A stretch of DNA of 15,229 nt, taken from positions 1 to 15,229 of the forward strand of contig JAEWZA010000035.1 in NCBI GenBank assembly GCA_023395575.1. Direction: 5' to 3'. Within the stretch, counting starts at the first letter, position 1, and each line of letters starts with the position of its first letter. Shown here in pieces: positions 6,901-14,149 of the stretch. A model generated the notes under the pieces. The model was given only the letters and a program-made list of their open reading frames with translations, did no database searches and had not been told where the DNA came from. Position numbers and translations under genes: made by a program. The stretch comes from Bacillota bacterium (lineage in GTDB: Bacteria > Bacillota > Clostridia > Acetivibrionales > DSM-1351).

Positions 6901-8274
6901 TTAGTCCCCTAAAAATGCACCTTGCTCTTTCAATGTTGCTCGGAGAGCATTTACATCAATATTAGCAGGGAGTTTACCTTCCTTAATAGCTAATGCCGCT
7001 GCTGTACCTGCTGCCTGACCAAAAATAATACAGCAAGGAATCATACGAGTAGCCGAACCCGCTATCGCATCAGCTGAGAGTGAGCGCCCTGCTACAAGTA
7101 GATTGCTAACACCCTTTGGAACCAAGCAAGTGTATGGAACACCAAAGTAAGGCCCGTTTTCTAGGGTATAATATGTTCCACCTGGGTCGCTCTTATTGTG
7201 AGTATCCATATTTGTAGCCATAACAGCGATAGAGTTTTCAGGCACACGGCAATTTATAACATCGTCAGCTGTGAGCTTGTACAAGCCTTCGATATGACGG
7301 GTTTCACGAATACCAATTCTAGCAGCTGTACCCATAAACTTTGCATTCTCAAAACCAACAGCGTATTTCTTCATAAAATTAAACACTTTATGCGCCTGCT
7401 TCATGCCAATTAATTCAGCCTTGGTCAAATCCTCAGCATTAGTACCATCAATATCCAAAATACGGGAGACATTTAAACGATATTCACCAGGTTCAGGACT
7501 CTCAAATAGACACACCTCTGCACGAGGTACATCTCCCCATTCCTGCTGTTTTTCTCTAATTAACCAACTGAATGGACCATAGAAAGGAAGAATCTCATCC
7601 TCATGCTCCTTAATATGTGCCTTCAATCGTTCTGAATCAACATTGGAAACTCGGAAAAACATAGTCGCAGGTTGCATGTTGCCATCCTCAATATTGCCAA
7701 GTTCATAATTTACGCCAGCTCTAGCTGCTACATCAGCATCACCTGAACAATCTATTATGATTTTTGCCCGAATGACAGATATTCCTGATTTGTTTGCAAT
7801 CACTATACCAACAATCTTATCAGCTTCCTTCAACACATCTATAAACTGCGTGTGCAGTAGTATTTCTGCACCTGATTCTAAAATCATATCTGTAGCAGCC
7901 ATTTTTAAAGCTTCATGATCAAAGGGTCCTACATGGTCATGACCTATTTTGTAGAATCCGGCATGAGATGTTCTAGATCTCACTTCGCTAGGCTGAATAG
8001 CACCGCCCATTCCTACCATACAATCCACTATTTCTTCAAAGATACCTTTTATAATCTGCTTTTCACTCTTTGCATCATACACAGTCATAAAAGGGCCTAC
8101 CAGACCATTGGTAGCTTGTCCGCCAACACAACCAGACTCATCAATTACCAAGGTTTTTGCACCGTTTCTTGCAGCACATATAGCTGCACCAATACCAGCA
8201 GGGCCTGCACCAACAACAAGAACATCTATTTCACGATAAACAGGAAGATCTTTTGTGTAGCTTATTTTATCCAT
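6901..8274 (-). CDS. FAD-dependent oxidoreductase (PF12831 type), first of three tandem paralogues
   Basis: The largest of the three related flavoproteins, 457 residues from the chosen start. Seen: GAGPAG (22-27), DESGCVGG (45-52), DCSGDADVAARAG (175-187), GIRETRHIEG (321-330), MDTHN (356-360), AGRSLSADAIAGSATRM (395-411) and GQAAGTAAA near the C terminus. It carries an insertion-like segment near residues 95-120 with four histidines (H104, H112, H114, H120) that the shorter paralogues lack. The start was set at 8274 because AAGGAG (8282-8287) lies 7 bases upstream; the longer ATG at 8292 has no good site and would overlap this one. It follows the binding-protein gene by 86 bp and is the first enzyme gene after the transporter. 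Soluble, with no export signal. Reaction unknown; oxidation of the imported carbohydrate is an inference from position. Confidence 0.85.
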   Translation of the reverse strand: MDKISYTKDLPVYREIDVLVVGAGPAGIGAAICAARNGAKTLVIDESGCVGGQATNGLVGPFMTVYDAKSEKQIIKGIFEEIVDCMVGMGGAIQPSEVRSRTSHAGFYKIGHDHVGPFDHEALKMAATDMILESGAEILLHTQFIDVLKEADKIVGIVIANKSGISVIRAKIIIDCSGDADVAARAGVNYELGNIEDGNMQPATMFFRVSNVDSERLKAHIKEHEDEILPFYGPFSWLIREKQQEWGDVPRAEVCLFESPEPGEYRLNVSRILDIDGTNAEDLTKAELIGMKQAHKVFNFMKKYAVGFENAKFMGTAARIGIRETRHIEGLYKLTADDVINCRVPENSIAVMATNMDTHNKSDPGGTYYTLENGPYFGVPYTCLVPKGVSNLLVAGRSLSADAIAGSATRMIPCCIIFGQAAGTAAALAIKEGKLPANIDVNALRATLKEQGAFLGD

Positions 8275-8281
8275 GATTTTT

Positions 8282-8287
8282 CTCCTT
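8282..8287 (-). promoter_or_regulatory. Ribosome binding site fixing the flavoprotein start at 8274
   Basis: AAGGAG on the - strand, 7 bases before the ATG at 8272-8274. It lies inside the longer ORF version that begins at 8292, so that version cannot use it. Confidence 0.85.
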
Positions 8288-8311
8288 ATCATATATTTTC
8301 TTTATTTAGTT

Positions 8312-8340
8312 TTGTAGCAGCCCCAAAGGGACTGCTACAA
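8312..8340 (-). promoter_or_regulatory. Stable intercistronic hairpin 3' of the binding-protein gene
   Basis: Nine perfect base pairs (TTGTAGCAG at 8312-8320 with CTGCTACAA at 8332-8340), then one mismatch and three G-C pairs, closing on AAA. It starts 20 bases after the binding-protein stop. On the transcribed strand it is followed by AACTAAATAAAG rather than a T-run, so it is not a typical intrinsic terminator. In operons of this kind such a stem often protects the binding-protein message from 3' decay and lowers read-through into later genes; that role is inferred. Confidence 0.65.
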
Positions 8341-8360
8341 CAAATACCTTTACTATAAGT

Positions 8361-9944
8361 TTATTTTTTTCCATAGAAATCGTCGTACCAGGTCTGCATT
8401 TCTGTTCTGATTTTCTCTCCGCCACCATTTGTCCAGTCTGACTTGAAGGTGTTAAGGCTGTCAATTTTTTTAGTACCACCAATAAGCTGGAGGATATAGT
8501 CGCCAGTTGCCTTAAACAATGATTGATTGTACTTGGAGTAATTCTCCAATGAAGGCATGAATGCGAAAGTATTATCTACAAAGATATTTGGTGTTTCTTT
8601 GTTTGCTTTATTTGTAACAGCATCGAATGCAGCCCACATAGCATCACTCTTTCTAACACGAGAAGGCCACTCTTTTGCAAATGCTGCCTCGTCAGTACTG
8701 TTAAGATACCAGTAGGAATTTCCGCGTTCTTCTGCAAAAATTGGGTTAATTGGTTTGATGGAACCATCAGTATCATAGGTAAAGTGTGTACCTTCAACAC
8801 CGATGTTGAGATAGAGCTGATTTTGTTGCTTTATGTTAATCCAGTTAATAGCATGTTCAGCATTCTTTGAACTTTTAAGTATACATGTCACCTGATTGAT
8901 AGCCTCAGTCTTCATGTACTTGCAAGTGCCATCAGAACCAGCTAGTGCACCAATGTAGCCAATATCTTCGTTCTTAAGACCTAGACCATCTTTACCTGTC
9001 ATAATTGGAGTAGTAACAGCAACACCAACACGGGTTGAAGCTGCAATGATTGCTTTTCCTGCAGATAGTTTCTCATTTACTGTAGTTGAGTTGTTAACTG
9101 CCCAATCACGATCTATAAGTCCCTCGTTTGAAAGCTTCTGCATAAATTCCATCATTTTAGGGAAATTCTCATGCTCAGTCATATAGAAGACTTTACCGTT
9201 TTCATCAACCATCCAGTCGTTATAGATACCAAATGCTGAAGTTATAGTCTGTGGGATATCCCAGTTAACGGATGCTTCTGAAGCAGCACGGAAAGGACCG
9301 GTTAATGGAATATATTTATCTCCATAGAACTTTTTAAGAGTAACAAGGGTGTTATAAAATTCATCTATTGTAGTTGGGAGTTCACCAATGCCAGCTGCTT
9401 TCATCAAGTCCATTCTTGCTACCAGGAATGTCGTTACTTCAGTTGGGTACGGATATTTGTAAGGTATGCCGTAGATTTTATCATCGGATCCTGAGCAAGC
9501 CTTCCAAGAAGCTTCATTTACGCCTTTTAGGATGTCCTGGCCATACTGATTAAGCAAATCTGTAAGAGGCATCAATGCACCTTGAGATAGTAGTGTCTGG
9601 AACTGGGAGACACTTACTTGAAGGACGTCATAATCAGCACCAGATGCAACTTCCATAAGGAGCTTTTCATCTGCATTCTCAGCAGGAAGTACGTTGTAAT
9701 TTACTTTGTAACCAGTTTTCTCTTCATATACTTTTGCCATGCTGTCAGTATTAGGATCAAAGCTGACATTGTAACCAAGATACTTAAGGTCTGGCTTCTC
9801 ACCGTCCAGAGCTTTTACCTCAGTTGAGGAGCTACCTGCTGCAGTTGAGGTGTTACTTGGCGTCGAAGTATCACTCTGTCCACAACCTGCTAAGCTAGAA
9901 ACAATCATCAATACTGCAAGAAATGATACAAAAATCTTCTTCAT
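8361..9944 (-). CDS. Carbohydrate ABC transporter substrate-binding lipoprotein (LplA/LipO-like)
   Basis: Membrane-anchored binding protein that captures the transport substrate outside the cell and delivers it to the two permeases. It has 527 residues, typical of the larger CUT1 binding proteins. Seen: positively charged MKK, a hydrophobic stretch (residues 4-17), lipobox LAGC with lipidated Cys21, then a Ser/Thr-rich linker (about 24-46) before the mature binding domain. The region after residue 54 (YLGYNVSFDPNTD, VYEEKTGYKVNY, then ASGADYDVLQVS) is characteristic of extracellular solute-binding protein family 1. ATG is preceded by AAGAGGA (9954-9960, 9-base spacing). The permease genes lie directly upstream and stem-loops flank this gene on both sides. 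Lpl/Ytc-type systems usually carry oligosaccharides or complex glycans; the ligand here is unknown. The family is confident. Confidence 0.93.
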   Translation of the reverse strand: MKKIFVSFLAVLMIVSSLAGCGQSDTSTPSNTSTAAGSSSTEVKALDGEKPDLKYLGYNVSFDPNTDSMAKVYEEKTGYKVNYNVLPAENADEKLLMEVASGADYDVLQVSVSQFQTLLSQGALMPLTDLLNQYGQDILKGVNEASWKACSGSDDKIYGIPYKYPYPTEVTTFLVARMDLMKAAGIGELPTTIDEFYNTLVTLKKFYGDKYIPLTGPFRAASEASVNWDIPQTITSAFGIYNDWMVDENGKVFYMTEHENFPKMMEFMQKLSNEGLIDRDWAVNNSTTVNEKLSAGKAIIAASTRVGVAVTTPIMTGKDGLGLKNEDIGYIGALAGSDGTCKYMKTEAINQVTCILKSSKNAEHAINWINIKQQNQLYLNIGVEGTHFTYDTDGSIKPINPIFAEERGNSYWYLNSTDEAAFAKEWPSRVRKSDAMWAAFDAVTNKANKETPNIFVDNTFAFMPSLENYSKYNQSLFKATGDYILQLIGGTKKIDSLNTFKSDWTNGGGEKIRTEMQTWYDDFYGKK

Positions 9945-9969
9945 AATTTTCCATCCTCTTTTCTTTATT

Positions 9970-9989
9970 TTTATCGGGTTTCCGATAAA
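9970..9989 (-). promoter_or_regulatory. Intercistronic hairpin 5' of the binding-protein gene
   Basis: A perfect 8-bp stem, TTTATCGG (9970-9977) with CCGATAAA (9982-9989), around a 4-base loop, between the second permease gene and the binding-protein gene. No T-run follows on the transcribed strand. It could act as a 5' stabiliser or processing point for the binding-protein message, or be a weak attenuator; the role is inferred. Confidence 0.55.
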
Positions 9990-10017
9990 TTGCGATATAA
10001 ATTAAAATTAATTTTGA

Positions 10018-10914
10018 TTAACCCTTAACTGAGCCAATCGTAATACCTTGTACCATAAACTTCTGAACTAATGGATATATTGCAACGATAGGGATTAGTG
10101 AAAGGACAACTACTGCTGCAATAATTCCATCGATGGAAACATTAGCGTAATTACCTGCAACAAGACGCTCGACAATTGTCTGTGTATTGCTAACAGTATT
10201 ATAGGTAAATAGCTGCAAGGTTTGCATATCAGTACTATTAGTATACATCATTGCATGGAAGTAGTTGTTCCAATAACCTACAGCATATAGCATAGCAACT
10301 GTCGCCAGCACGGGTGTAGACATTGGACACACAATGGATACCAATATTCTTATATCACTTGCACCGTCCATTTTTGCCGATTCTTCTATACTTTCAGGCA
10401 AGCCTTCAAAATAATTTTTAACGAGGAACATATTGAAATGCACTATAAAAAATGGCAGTATCAGCGCAGCAAATGTATCCATAATACCTAGGGTACGAAC
10501 TACCATATATGCAGGGATCATTCCACCAAAGAACACCATGCTGATAATGTATAACATAATAAAGACCTTACGCCCTTTAAATGAGGGCTTAGATAGTGGA
10601 TATGCAGTTGTAATTGTTACTATCATACTGATGATTGTACCAAAAAGGGTAACAATAATTGTATTTTTTAGAGCATGTAAAAATGTAGTCTGTGTGAGAA
10701 CATATTTCATTGTTTCAAACTGTATATCAACTGGCCAAAATAACACAGAACCCGATGTAACCGCAGACGCACTACTGAATGACTTAGATACCACATGCAA
10801 AATAGGAAGTATCGCACACAGTGCAAGTATACTCATGATAACGTAGGAAATTACTATCATAACCTTTTCACTTGCTTCCAGCGGGATGCCCGTACTCTTT
10901 TTCTTCATTAACAT
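10018..10914 (-). CDS. Carbohydrate ABC transporter permease (YtcP/LplC-like, MalG side)
   Basis: Integral membrane subunit of a CUT1-class sugar importer, paired with the permease encoded just upstream. It has 298 residues from the chosen start and about six hydrophobic segments, beginning with the N-terminal helix near residues 18-37. The cytoplasmic EAA loop that docks the ATPase is visible near residues 175-197 (ESAKMDGASD followed by I and P), with the G placed as in the MalG side of the family. GMIPAYMVVRTLGIMD before it and VQKFMVQGITIGSVKG at the C terminus are typical of YtcP-type proteins. The start was set at ATG 10914: the ribosome binding sequence AGAGGTG (10921-10927) ends 6 bases before it, whereas the longer GTG start at 10923 overlaps that sequence. 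The gap to the upstream permease gene is only 36 bp. No ATP-binding gene is present in the window. Confidence 0.93.
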   Translation of the reverse strand: MLMKKKSTGIPLEASEKVMIVISYVIMSILALCAILPILHVVSKSFSSASAVTSGSVLFWPVDIQFETMKYVLTQTTFLHALKNTIIVTLFGTIISMIVTITTAYPLSKPSFKGRKVFIMLYIISMVFFGGMIPAYMVVRTLGIMDTFAALILPFFIVHFNMFLVKNYFEGLPESIEESAKMDGASDIRILVSIVCPMSTPVLATVAMLYAVGYWNNYFHAMMYTNSTDMQTLQLFTYNTVSNTQTIVERLVAGNYANVSIDGIIAAVVVLSLIPIVAIYPLVQKFMVQGITIGSVKG

Positions 10915-10920
10915 AGTTTT

Positions 10921-10927
10921 CACCTCT
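10921..10927 (-). promoter_or_regulatory. Ribosome binding site fixing the second permease start at 10914
   Basis: AGAGGTG on the - strand, 6 bases before ATG 10914. Its last three bases are the GTG that opens the longer ORF, so that GTG cannot be the start served by this site. Confidence 0.75.
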
Positions 10928-10950
10928 TACACGATATACTTTCATTCCAA

Positions 10951-11919
10951 TTACCAAATACTCTTATGAAGTATCTTCTTGCTAATAGAATTTGCACCAA
11001 CAATTAAGATAAATGCTACAACCGAATTAAATAAACCAAGCGCAGTTCCCAAGGCAAAATCTGACTGACCTAAACCCATACGGTAAACATAGGTTTGGAT
11101 TACATCCGCCACATCGTATACCGTTGCATTGTAGAATACAAGAATCTGTTCAAATCCCGTATCTAAGATATACCCTATCTTTAAAATTAACATCAAAATG
11201 ATGGTAGATGCCATTCCTGGCAAGGTTATATGCCAAATCTGACGTAGCTTGGAAGCTCCATCCACTCGAGCCGCTTCATAGAGTGAAATGTCAATACCCG
11301 TGATAGCCGCTAAATAAATGACTGTATTCCAACCGATTTCTTTCCATCCCTCAGTAAAGACCAACAGTCCTCGAAATACGTTAGGATTTGAGAAAAAACT
11401 TATTCTTTCAAATCCTAAAACCGCAAGCCCGCTGTTTACGATTCCATAAGTGCCAAGCAAGGAATAGAAAATACCAAAGGTGACAACCCAAGAAAAGAAA
11501 TATGGGATATAAATTGCGGTCTGTGCCAGTCTTCGGTAAACCTTGTTACGAATCTCGTTAAGCAAAATAGCACAAATTATAGGTATTGGGAACAGGAATA
11601 CAATTTTATAAGCGTTAATAATCAATGTGTTTAAAAGGACTTTTACAAACGATGAGCTTGCAAACAATCGCTCAAAATGCTGTAATCCTACCCAATCACT
11701 CTTTGCGATTGCATCCAATGGATTATTACCAGCAAATATACTGTAATCTTTAAAAGCAATTGTAATACCATATAGTGGCAAAAACTTATAGACTATTAAA
11801 AAGAATAGTCCTGGGACCAGCATTATATACAGTAAATAATGCTCTCGCATATATGCTCCCAATTTAAACTGCGTTTGAATTTCATTTCTTGATTTAGATT
11901 TTGAAGCAAACATTTTCAT
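10951..11919 (-). CDS. Carbohydrate ABC transporter permease (LplB-like, MalF side)
   Basis: First gene of the transporter operon, an inner permease subunit of 322 residues from the chosen start. Seen: the family's N-terminal signature VPGLFFLIVYKFLPLYGITI and AFKDY (about 35-59), several hydrophobic spans, and the ATPase-docking EAA loop near residues 215-234 (YEAARVDGASKLRQIWHITL), followed by P and hydrophobic helices. The start was placed at ATG 11919, 8 bases after CGGAGGA (11927-11933). The longer version opens at TTG 12012, adds 31 residues (STHFKMFYYVKFLLTSNF-like) that do not resemble the family, and lies across the control region. It is 386 bp downstream of the histidine kinase gene, so its promoter probably lies in that gap. 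It must work with a shared MsmX-type ATPase, since none is encoded here. Confidence 0.93.
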   Translation of the reverse strand: MKMFASKSKSRNEIQTQFKLGAYMREHYLLYIMLVPGLFFLIVYKFLPLYGITIAFKDYSIFAGNNPLDAIAKSDWVGLQHFERLFASSSFVKVLLNTLIINAYKIVFLFPIPIICAILLNEIRNKVYRRLAQTAIYIPYFFSWVVTFGIFYSLLGTYGIVNSGLAVLGFERISFFSNPNVFRGLLVFTEGWKEIGWNTVIYLAAITGIDISLYEAARVDGASKLRQIWHITLPGMASTIILMLILKIGYILDTGFEQILVFYNATVYDVADVIQTYVYRMGLGQSDFALGTALGLFNSVVAFILIVGANSISKKILHKSIW

Positions 11920-11926
11920 AGCAGTA

Positions 11927-11933
11927 TTCCTCC
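11927..11933 (-). promoter_or_regulatory. Ribosome binding site fixing the first permease start at 11919
   Basis: GGAGGAA on the - strand, about 7 bases before ATG 11919. It is the only strong site near the 5' end of this reading frame and rules against the TTG at 12012. Confidence 0.85.
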
Positions 11934-11969
11934 GAAAATTACTAGTCAGTAGAAACTTTACATAATAGA

Positions 11970-11983
11970 ACATTTTAAAATGT
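11970..11983. promoter_or_regulatory. Perfect 14-bp palindrome in the operon leader
   Basis: ACATTTTAAAATGT reads the same on both strands. It lies 50 bp upstream of the first permease start, downstream of the probable transcription start. It could be an operator or simply an AT-rich chance palindrome; the regulator is unknown. Confidence 0.35.
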
Positions 11984-11998
11984 GTAGAATATTGACTT

Positions 11999-12012
11999 TT
12001 GAAAGCTTTCAA
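11999..12012. promoter_or_regulatory. Perfect 14-bp palindrome, candidate operator at the operon promoter
   Basis: TTGAAAGCTTTCAA is a perfect palindrome, nested inside a wider inverted repeat ATATTGA (11989-11995) and TCAATAT (12009-12015). It overlaps and follows the candidate -10 box, where a repressor would block initiation. It resembles a catabolite-responsive element (cre) but lacks the central CG and is 2 bp too short, so it is not a standard CcpA site. It could bind a LacI-type or other dimeric regulator. Confidence 0.5.
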
Positions 12013-12016
12013 TATA
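12011..12016 (-). promoter_or_regulatory. Candidate -10 box of the transporter-catabolic operon
   Basis: TATATT on the - strand (five of six bases match TATAAT), about 92 bp upstream of the first permease start. No good -35 box lies 16-18 bp upstream, as expected for promoters that need an AraC-type activator such as the response regulator encoded nearby. The call is tentative in this AT-rich stretch. Confidence 0.35.
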
Positions 12017-12064
12017 AGTTTGTATTCAATCTATGATATAAGATTAGCATACAATCTGTTTAAT

Positions 12065-12077
12065 TTGAATGATTCAA
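12065..12077. promoter_or_regulatory. 13-bp palindrome upstream of the candidate promoter
   Basis: TTGAAT-G-ATTCAA is a perfect palindrome around one central base. It lies about 50 bp upstream of the candidate -10 box, a usual distance for an activator. It shares TTGAA/TTCAA ends with the palindrome at 11999-12012. Its use by the neighbouring response regulator is inference; AraC-type regulators more often bind direct repeats. Confidence 0.35.
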
Positions 12078-12183
12078 TCTTCTGATTTCTTATCCCAAAC
12101 TGTTATATTTGCATAAAAAAATGAAAGATTTATATCGGAATTTGTTTAAAAAGCACTAAAAAGAGTTGGCGCGGGCTATAAAT

Positions 12184-12231
12184 TAGAGACTGATAGAATA
12201 AGCCACAGATATAGCTCACTAACAGTCTCTA
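12184..12231 (-). terminator. Hairpin after the two-component genes, possible terminator or attenuator
   Basis: TAGAGACTG (12184-12192) pairs perfectly with CAGTCTCTA (12223-12231); after one A-A mismatch, TAG (12194-12196) pairs with CTA (12219-12221). The loop is 22 nt. It stands 75 bp after the histidine kinase stop and before the transporter control region. On the transcribed strand the next bases are ATTTATAG, and a run of five T comes about 20 bases later, so a classic intrinsic terminator is not certain. The remaining 12078-12305 stretch is AT-rich and shows no gene. Confidence 0.45.
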
Positions 12232-12305
12232 TTATTTTCTTCTTTGTTAATAGTGTTTGAGATAAAGCTTCTAATTATTATTAACTTTTTCAGCTATGTT
12301 TACTC

Positions 12306-14108
12306 TTACATCATGTATTTTAAGGGCAATGACAGGGTGACCGTCGTACCTACCTCCAACTCCGAGCTTATCAGCAAGCCACAATCATCGCCCCCAAAAA
12401 GCTTGAGTCTTTCATCTACATTAGCCAGACCATAGCCATTTGTGTTGTTATTCTGTTGGTTCATAATTTTATCCAGCTGTTCTTGGCTCATTCCATGACC
12501 ATTATCCTTTATAATGATTACTAATTTAGAATTTTCCTCTTTTGCAGTGATTTCAAGATGACCGTTGTTGTCTTGTTTGTGCAGAATTCCATGGTTGAGG
12601 GCATTTTCTACTAATGGCTGCAAGGATAATTTTGGGATAAGACACTCCATAAGATTATTATCTAAATTAATATCTATAGTTGAAATATTGTTAAACCTTT
12701 TTTGCATAATTCCCATATAAGCACGAATCAGATTCAATTCATCCCGAAGAGTAACCACATCTCTTCCCTTACTCAAACTTAAGCGGAAGTATTTTGAAAA
12801 GGCATTAAGCATCCATATGCTGTCATCCTTATGGTCATCCAGTATCATCCATTTAATTGAATCTAATGTATTATAAAGAAAATGAGGATTAATTTGTGCT
12901 TGTAAAGCTTTTAATTGATAATCACGTGCTTTCAATTTTGCCTCATATGATTCTTCCATTAGCTTTTTGATAGTGACAACCAAATGGTTTGCGTTATTTT
13001 CTAGTAATTCAAGTGATTTATTATTTTTTATGTTTTTTGTAGTTAAATTGCTATCTTGTTCCATGCCTTCATTATTTAGCTCCATTATAGCAATATTTAT
13101 TCGTTTAATGGTATTTTCGATAATACTGGAATAAACTAATATTAATGAAATAATAAAAACCACTACGACAGCAATAATTAGCAGAACACGCATGATATCA
13201 AATGAGAAAATATCTGAACCATAAACTGCAGATGCTGGGAGTCTCATAACAAGGTACCAATTTGTTTCACTCAAATTTGAAAATGCCACTAGATCAGCAT
13301 TTTGGCTCATATTTCCGCTCAAATGTCCCGTTTCTTTCATCAGTACAGTACTAAGTTCGTCATCAGACAGTCCCCTTTTGCCAATCAAGGTTGAATTGGG
13401 GTGGGAAATTATAATGCCGTTTGTATCTACCAAATAAATTTCTTCATCTATACTGATACCAGCCGAAAATATTTTGCTAAGCTTGGTCTCTTCAATATCT
13501 AATTGTAGTACACTTGCGATTTCGTCATAATTAGTTTTACTTGAAATTGTCATACGACAGGATATAATATTTGTTAAACCGATACCCTCATAAATATGTG
13601 ACCCATAGGTTTTAATCCAAAGAACACCTCGTTTATAGGTTTCTTCAGTTTGCTCTGTAAGCTCCGGGAGAGAATAAAAGGTGTCCTGCTGATTTGCATA
13701 AATTTTGCCAGAAGGCACATATAAACGTACCTTACTAATCATGTGCTTTCCTTCATAAGCTGAAACCAGCGATTTCAGTTCCTCGTACTCTTTTAGCTGC
13801 TCTTCAACATTAGTACTGCCACTTTTGATATAAGGATAGGCTGTGCTAAGGATAGAAAGTGCACTATCAGAAATTTGTTCAAAACGGTAATCTAAATTAT
13901 TTTTTATTTGACTGACCGCTAATTGCATATTATTCGAAAGCTCATTCTCAATGATATTTGCTGATCGGAGGGAATACAAATATACTATAAGTGTGATCGG
14001 TATAATTACAGAAAAAGCAAATAGAGCTATTGCCCGTTTGGATAAGCGCATTTTATCACTATATATAATTTTAATAGGAATTTTTCTCAATAATTTAATT
14101 CTATTCAT
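12306..14108 (-). CDS. Sensor histidine kinase, YesM-like (His_kinase / HATPase_c)
   Basis: Membrane sensor that autophosphorylates and passes phosphate to the response regulator encoded 41 bp upstream. It has 600 residues from the chosen start. Seen in order: a transmembrane helix near 26-46, an extracellular sensor region (about 47-306, probably a Cache-type fold, with YLVDTNGIIISHP near 225-237), a second transmembrane helix near 307-329, a HAMP-like linker and coiled stretch, the phospho-acceptor block QAQINPHFLYNTLDSI with His409, the N-box QPLVENALNHG (about 497-507), and the ATP-lid motifs DNGHGMS (535-541) and NGYGLANVDERL (about 557-568). The start is ATG 14108, 7 bases after AAGGA; the longer frame opens at a TTG at 14129 and includes that site. 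Kinases of this type sense extracellular sugars or binding proteins and control nearby Lpl/Ytc transporters. The ligand is unknown. Confidence 0.93.
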   Translation of the reverse strand: MNRIKLLRKIPIKIIYSDKMRLSKRAIALFAFSVIIPITLIVYLYSLRSANIIENELSNNMQLAVSQIKNNLDYRFEQISDSALSILSTAYPYIKSGSTNVEEQLKEYEELKSLVSAYEGKHMISKVRLYVPSGKIYANQQDTFYSLPELTEQTEETYKRGVLWIKTYGSHIYEGIGLTNIISCRMTISSKTNYDEIASVLQLDIEETKLSKIFSAGISIDEEIYLVDTNGIIISHPNSTLIGKRGLSDDELSTVLMKETGHLSGNMSQNADLVAFSNLSETNWYLVMRLPASAVYGSDIFSFDIMRVLLIIAVVVVFIISLILVYSSIIENTIKRINIAIMELNNEGMEQDSNLTTKNIKNNKSLELLENNANHLVVTIKKLMEESYEAKLKARDYQLKALQAQINPHFLYNTLDSIKWMILDDHKDDSIWMLNAFSKYFRLSLSKGRDVVTLRDELNLIRAYMGIMQKRFNNISTIDINLDNNLMECLIPKLSLQPLVENALNHGILHKQDNNGHLEITAKEENSKLVIIIKDNGHGMSQEQLDKIMNQQNNNTNGYGLANVDERLKLFGGDDCGLLISSELEVGTTVTLSLPLKYMM

Positions 14109-14115
14109 GGGCATT

Positions 14116-14120
14116 TCCTT
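14116..14120 (-). promoter_or_regulatory. Ribosome binding site fixing the kinase start at 14108
   Basis: AAGGA on the - strand, with AATGCCC between it and ATG 14108. The in-frame ATG at 14114 is only one base from this site and the TTG at 14129 lies upstream of it. Confidence 0.7.
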
Positions 14121-14149
14121 TCTAAACAAACAGATTGCTTATACAATTG

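Noticed and set aside
8275..8292. Six-residue N-terminal extension of the first flavoprotein (ATG at 8292)
   Set aside because: The AAGGAG at 8282-8287 lies inside this extension and serves the ATG at 8274; only weak purine-rich bases precede 8292.
7915..8358. 147-residue + strand open frame opposite the first flavoprotein gene
   Set aside because: It is antisense to a well-supported gene, lacks a ribosome binding site, and has a low-complexity Ser/Thr/His/Tyr-rich composition typical of a shadow frame.
10433..10846. 137-residue + strand open frame opposite the second permease gene
   Set aside because: It is a mirror of hydrophobic permease codons on the other strand, with no family features and no ribosome binding site.
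11920..12012. 31-residue N-terminal extension of the first permease (TTG at 12012)
   Set aside because: The extension is not like the family, opens with TTG inside a palindrome, and a strong GGAGGA site supports ATG 11919.
11999..12012. Standard catabolite-responsive (cre) element
   Set aside because: The palindrome lacks the central CG and is two bases shorter than the cre consensus, so it is listed only as a generic candidate operator.
14109..14129. Seven-residue extension of the histidine kinase (TTG at 14129)
   Set aside because: It contains the AAGGA site that sits 7 bases before ATG 14108.
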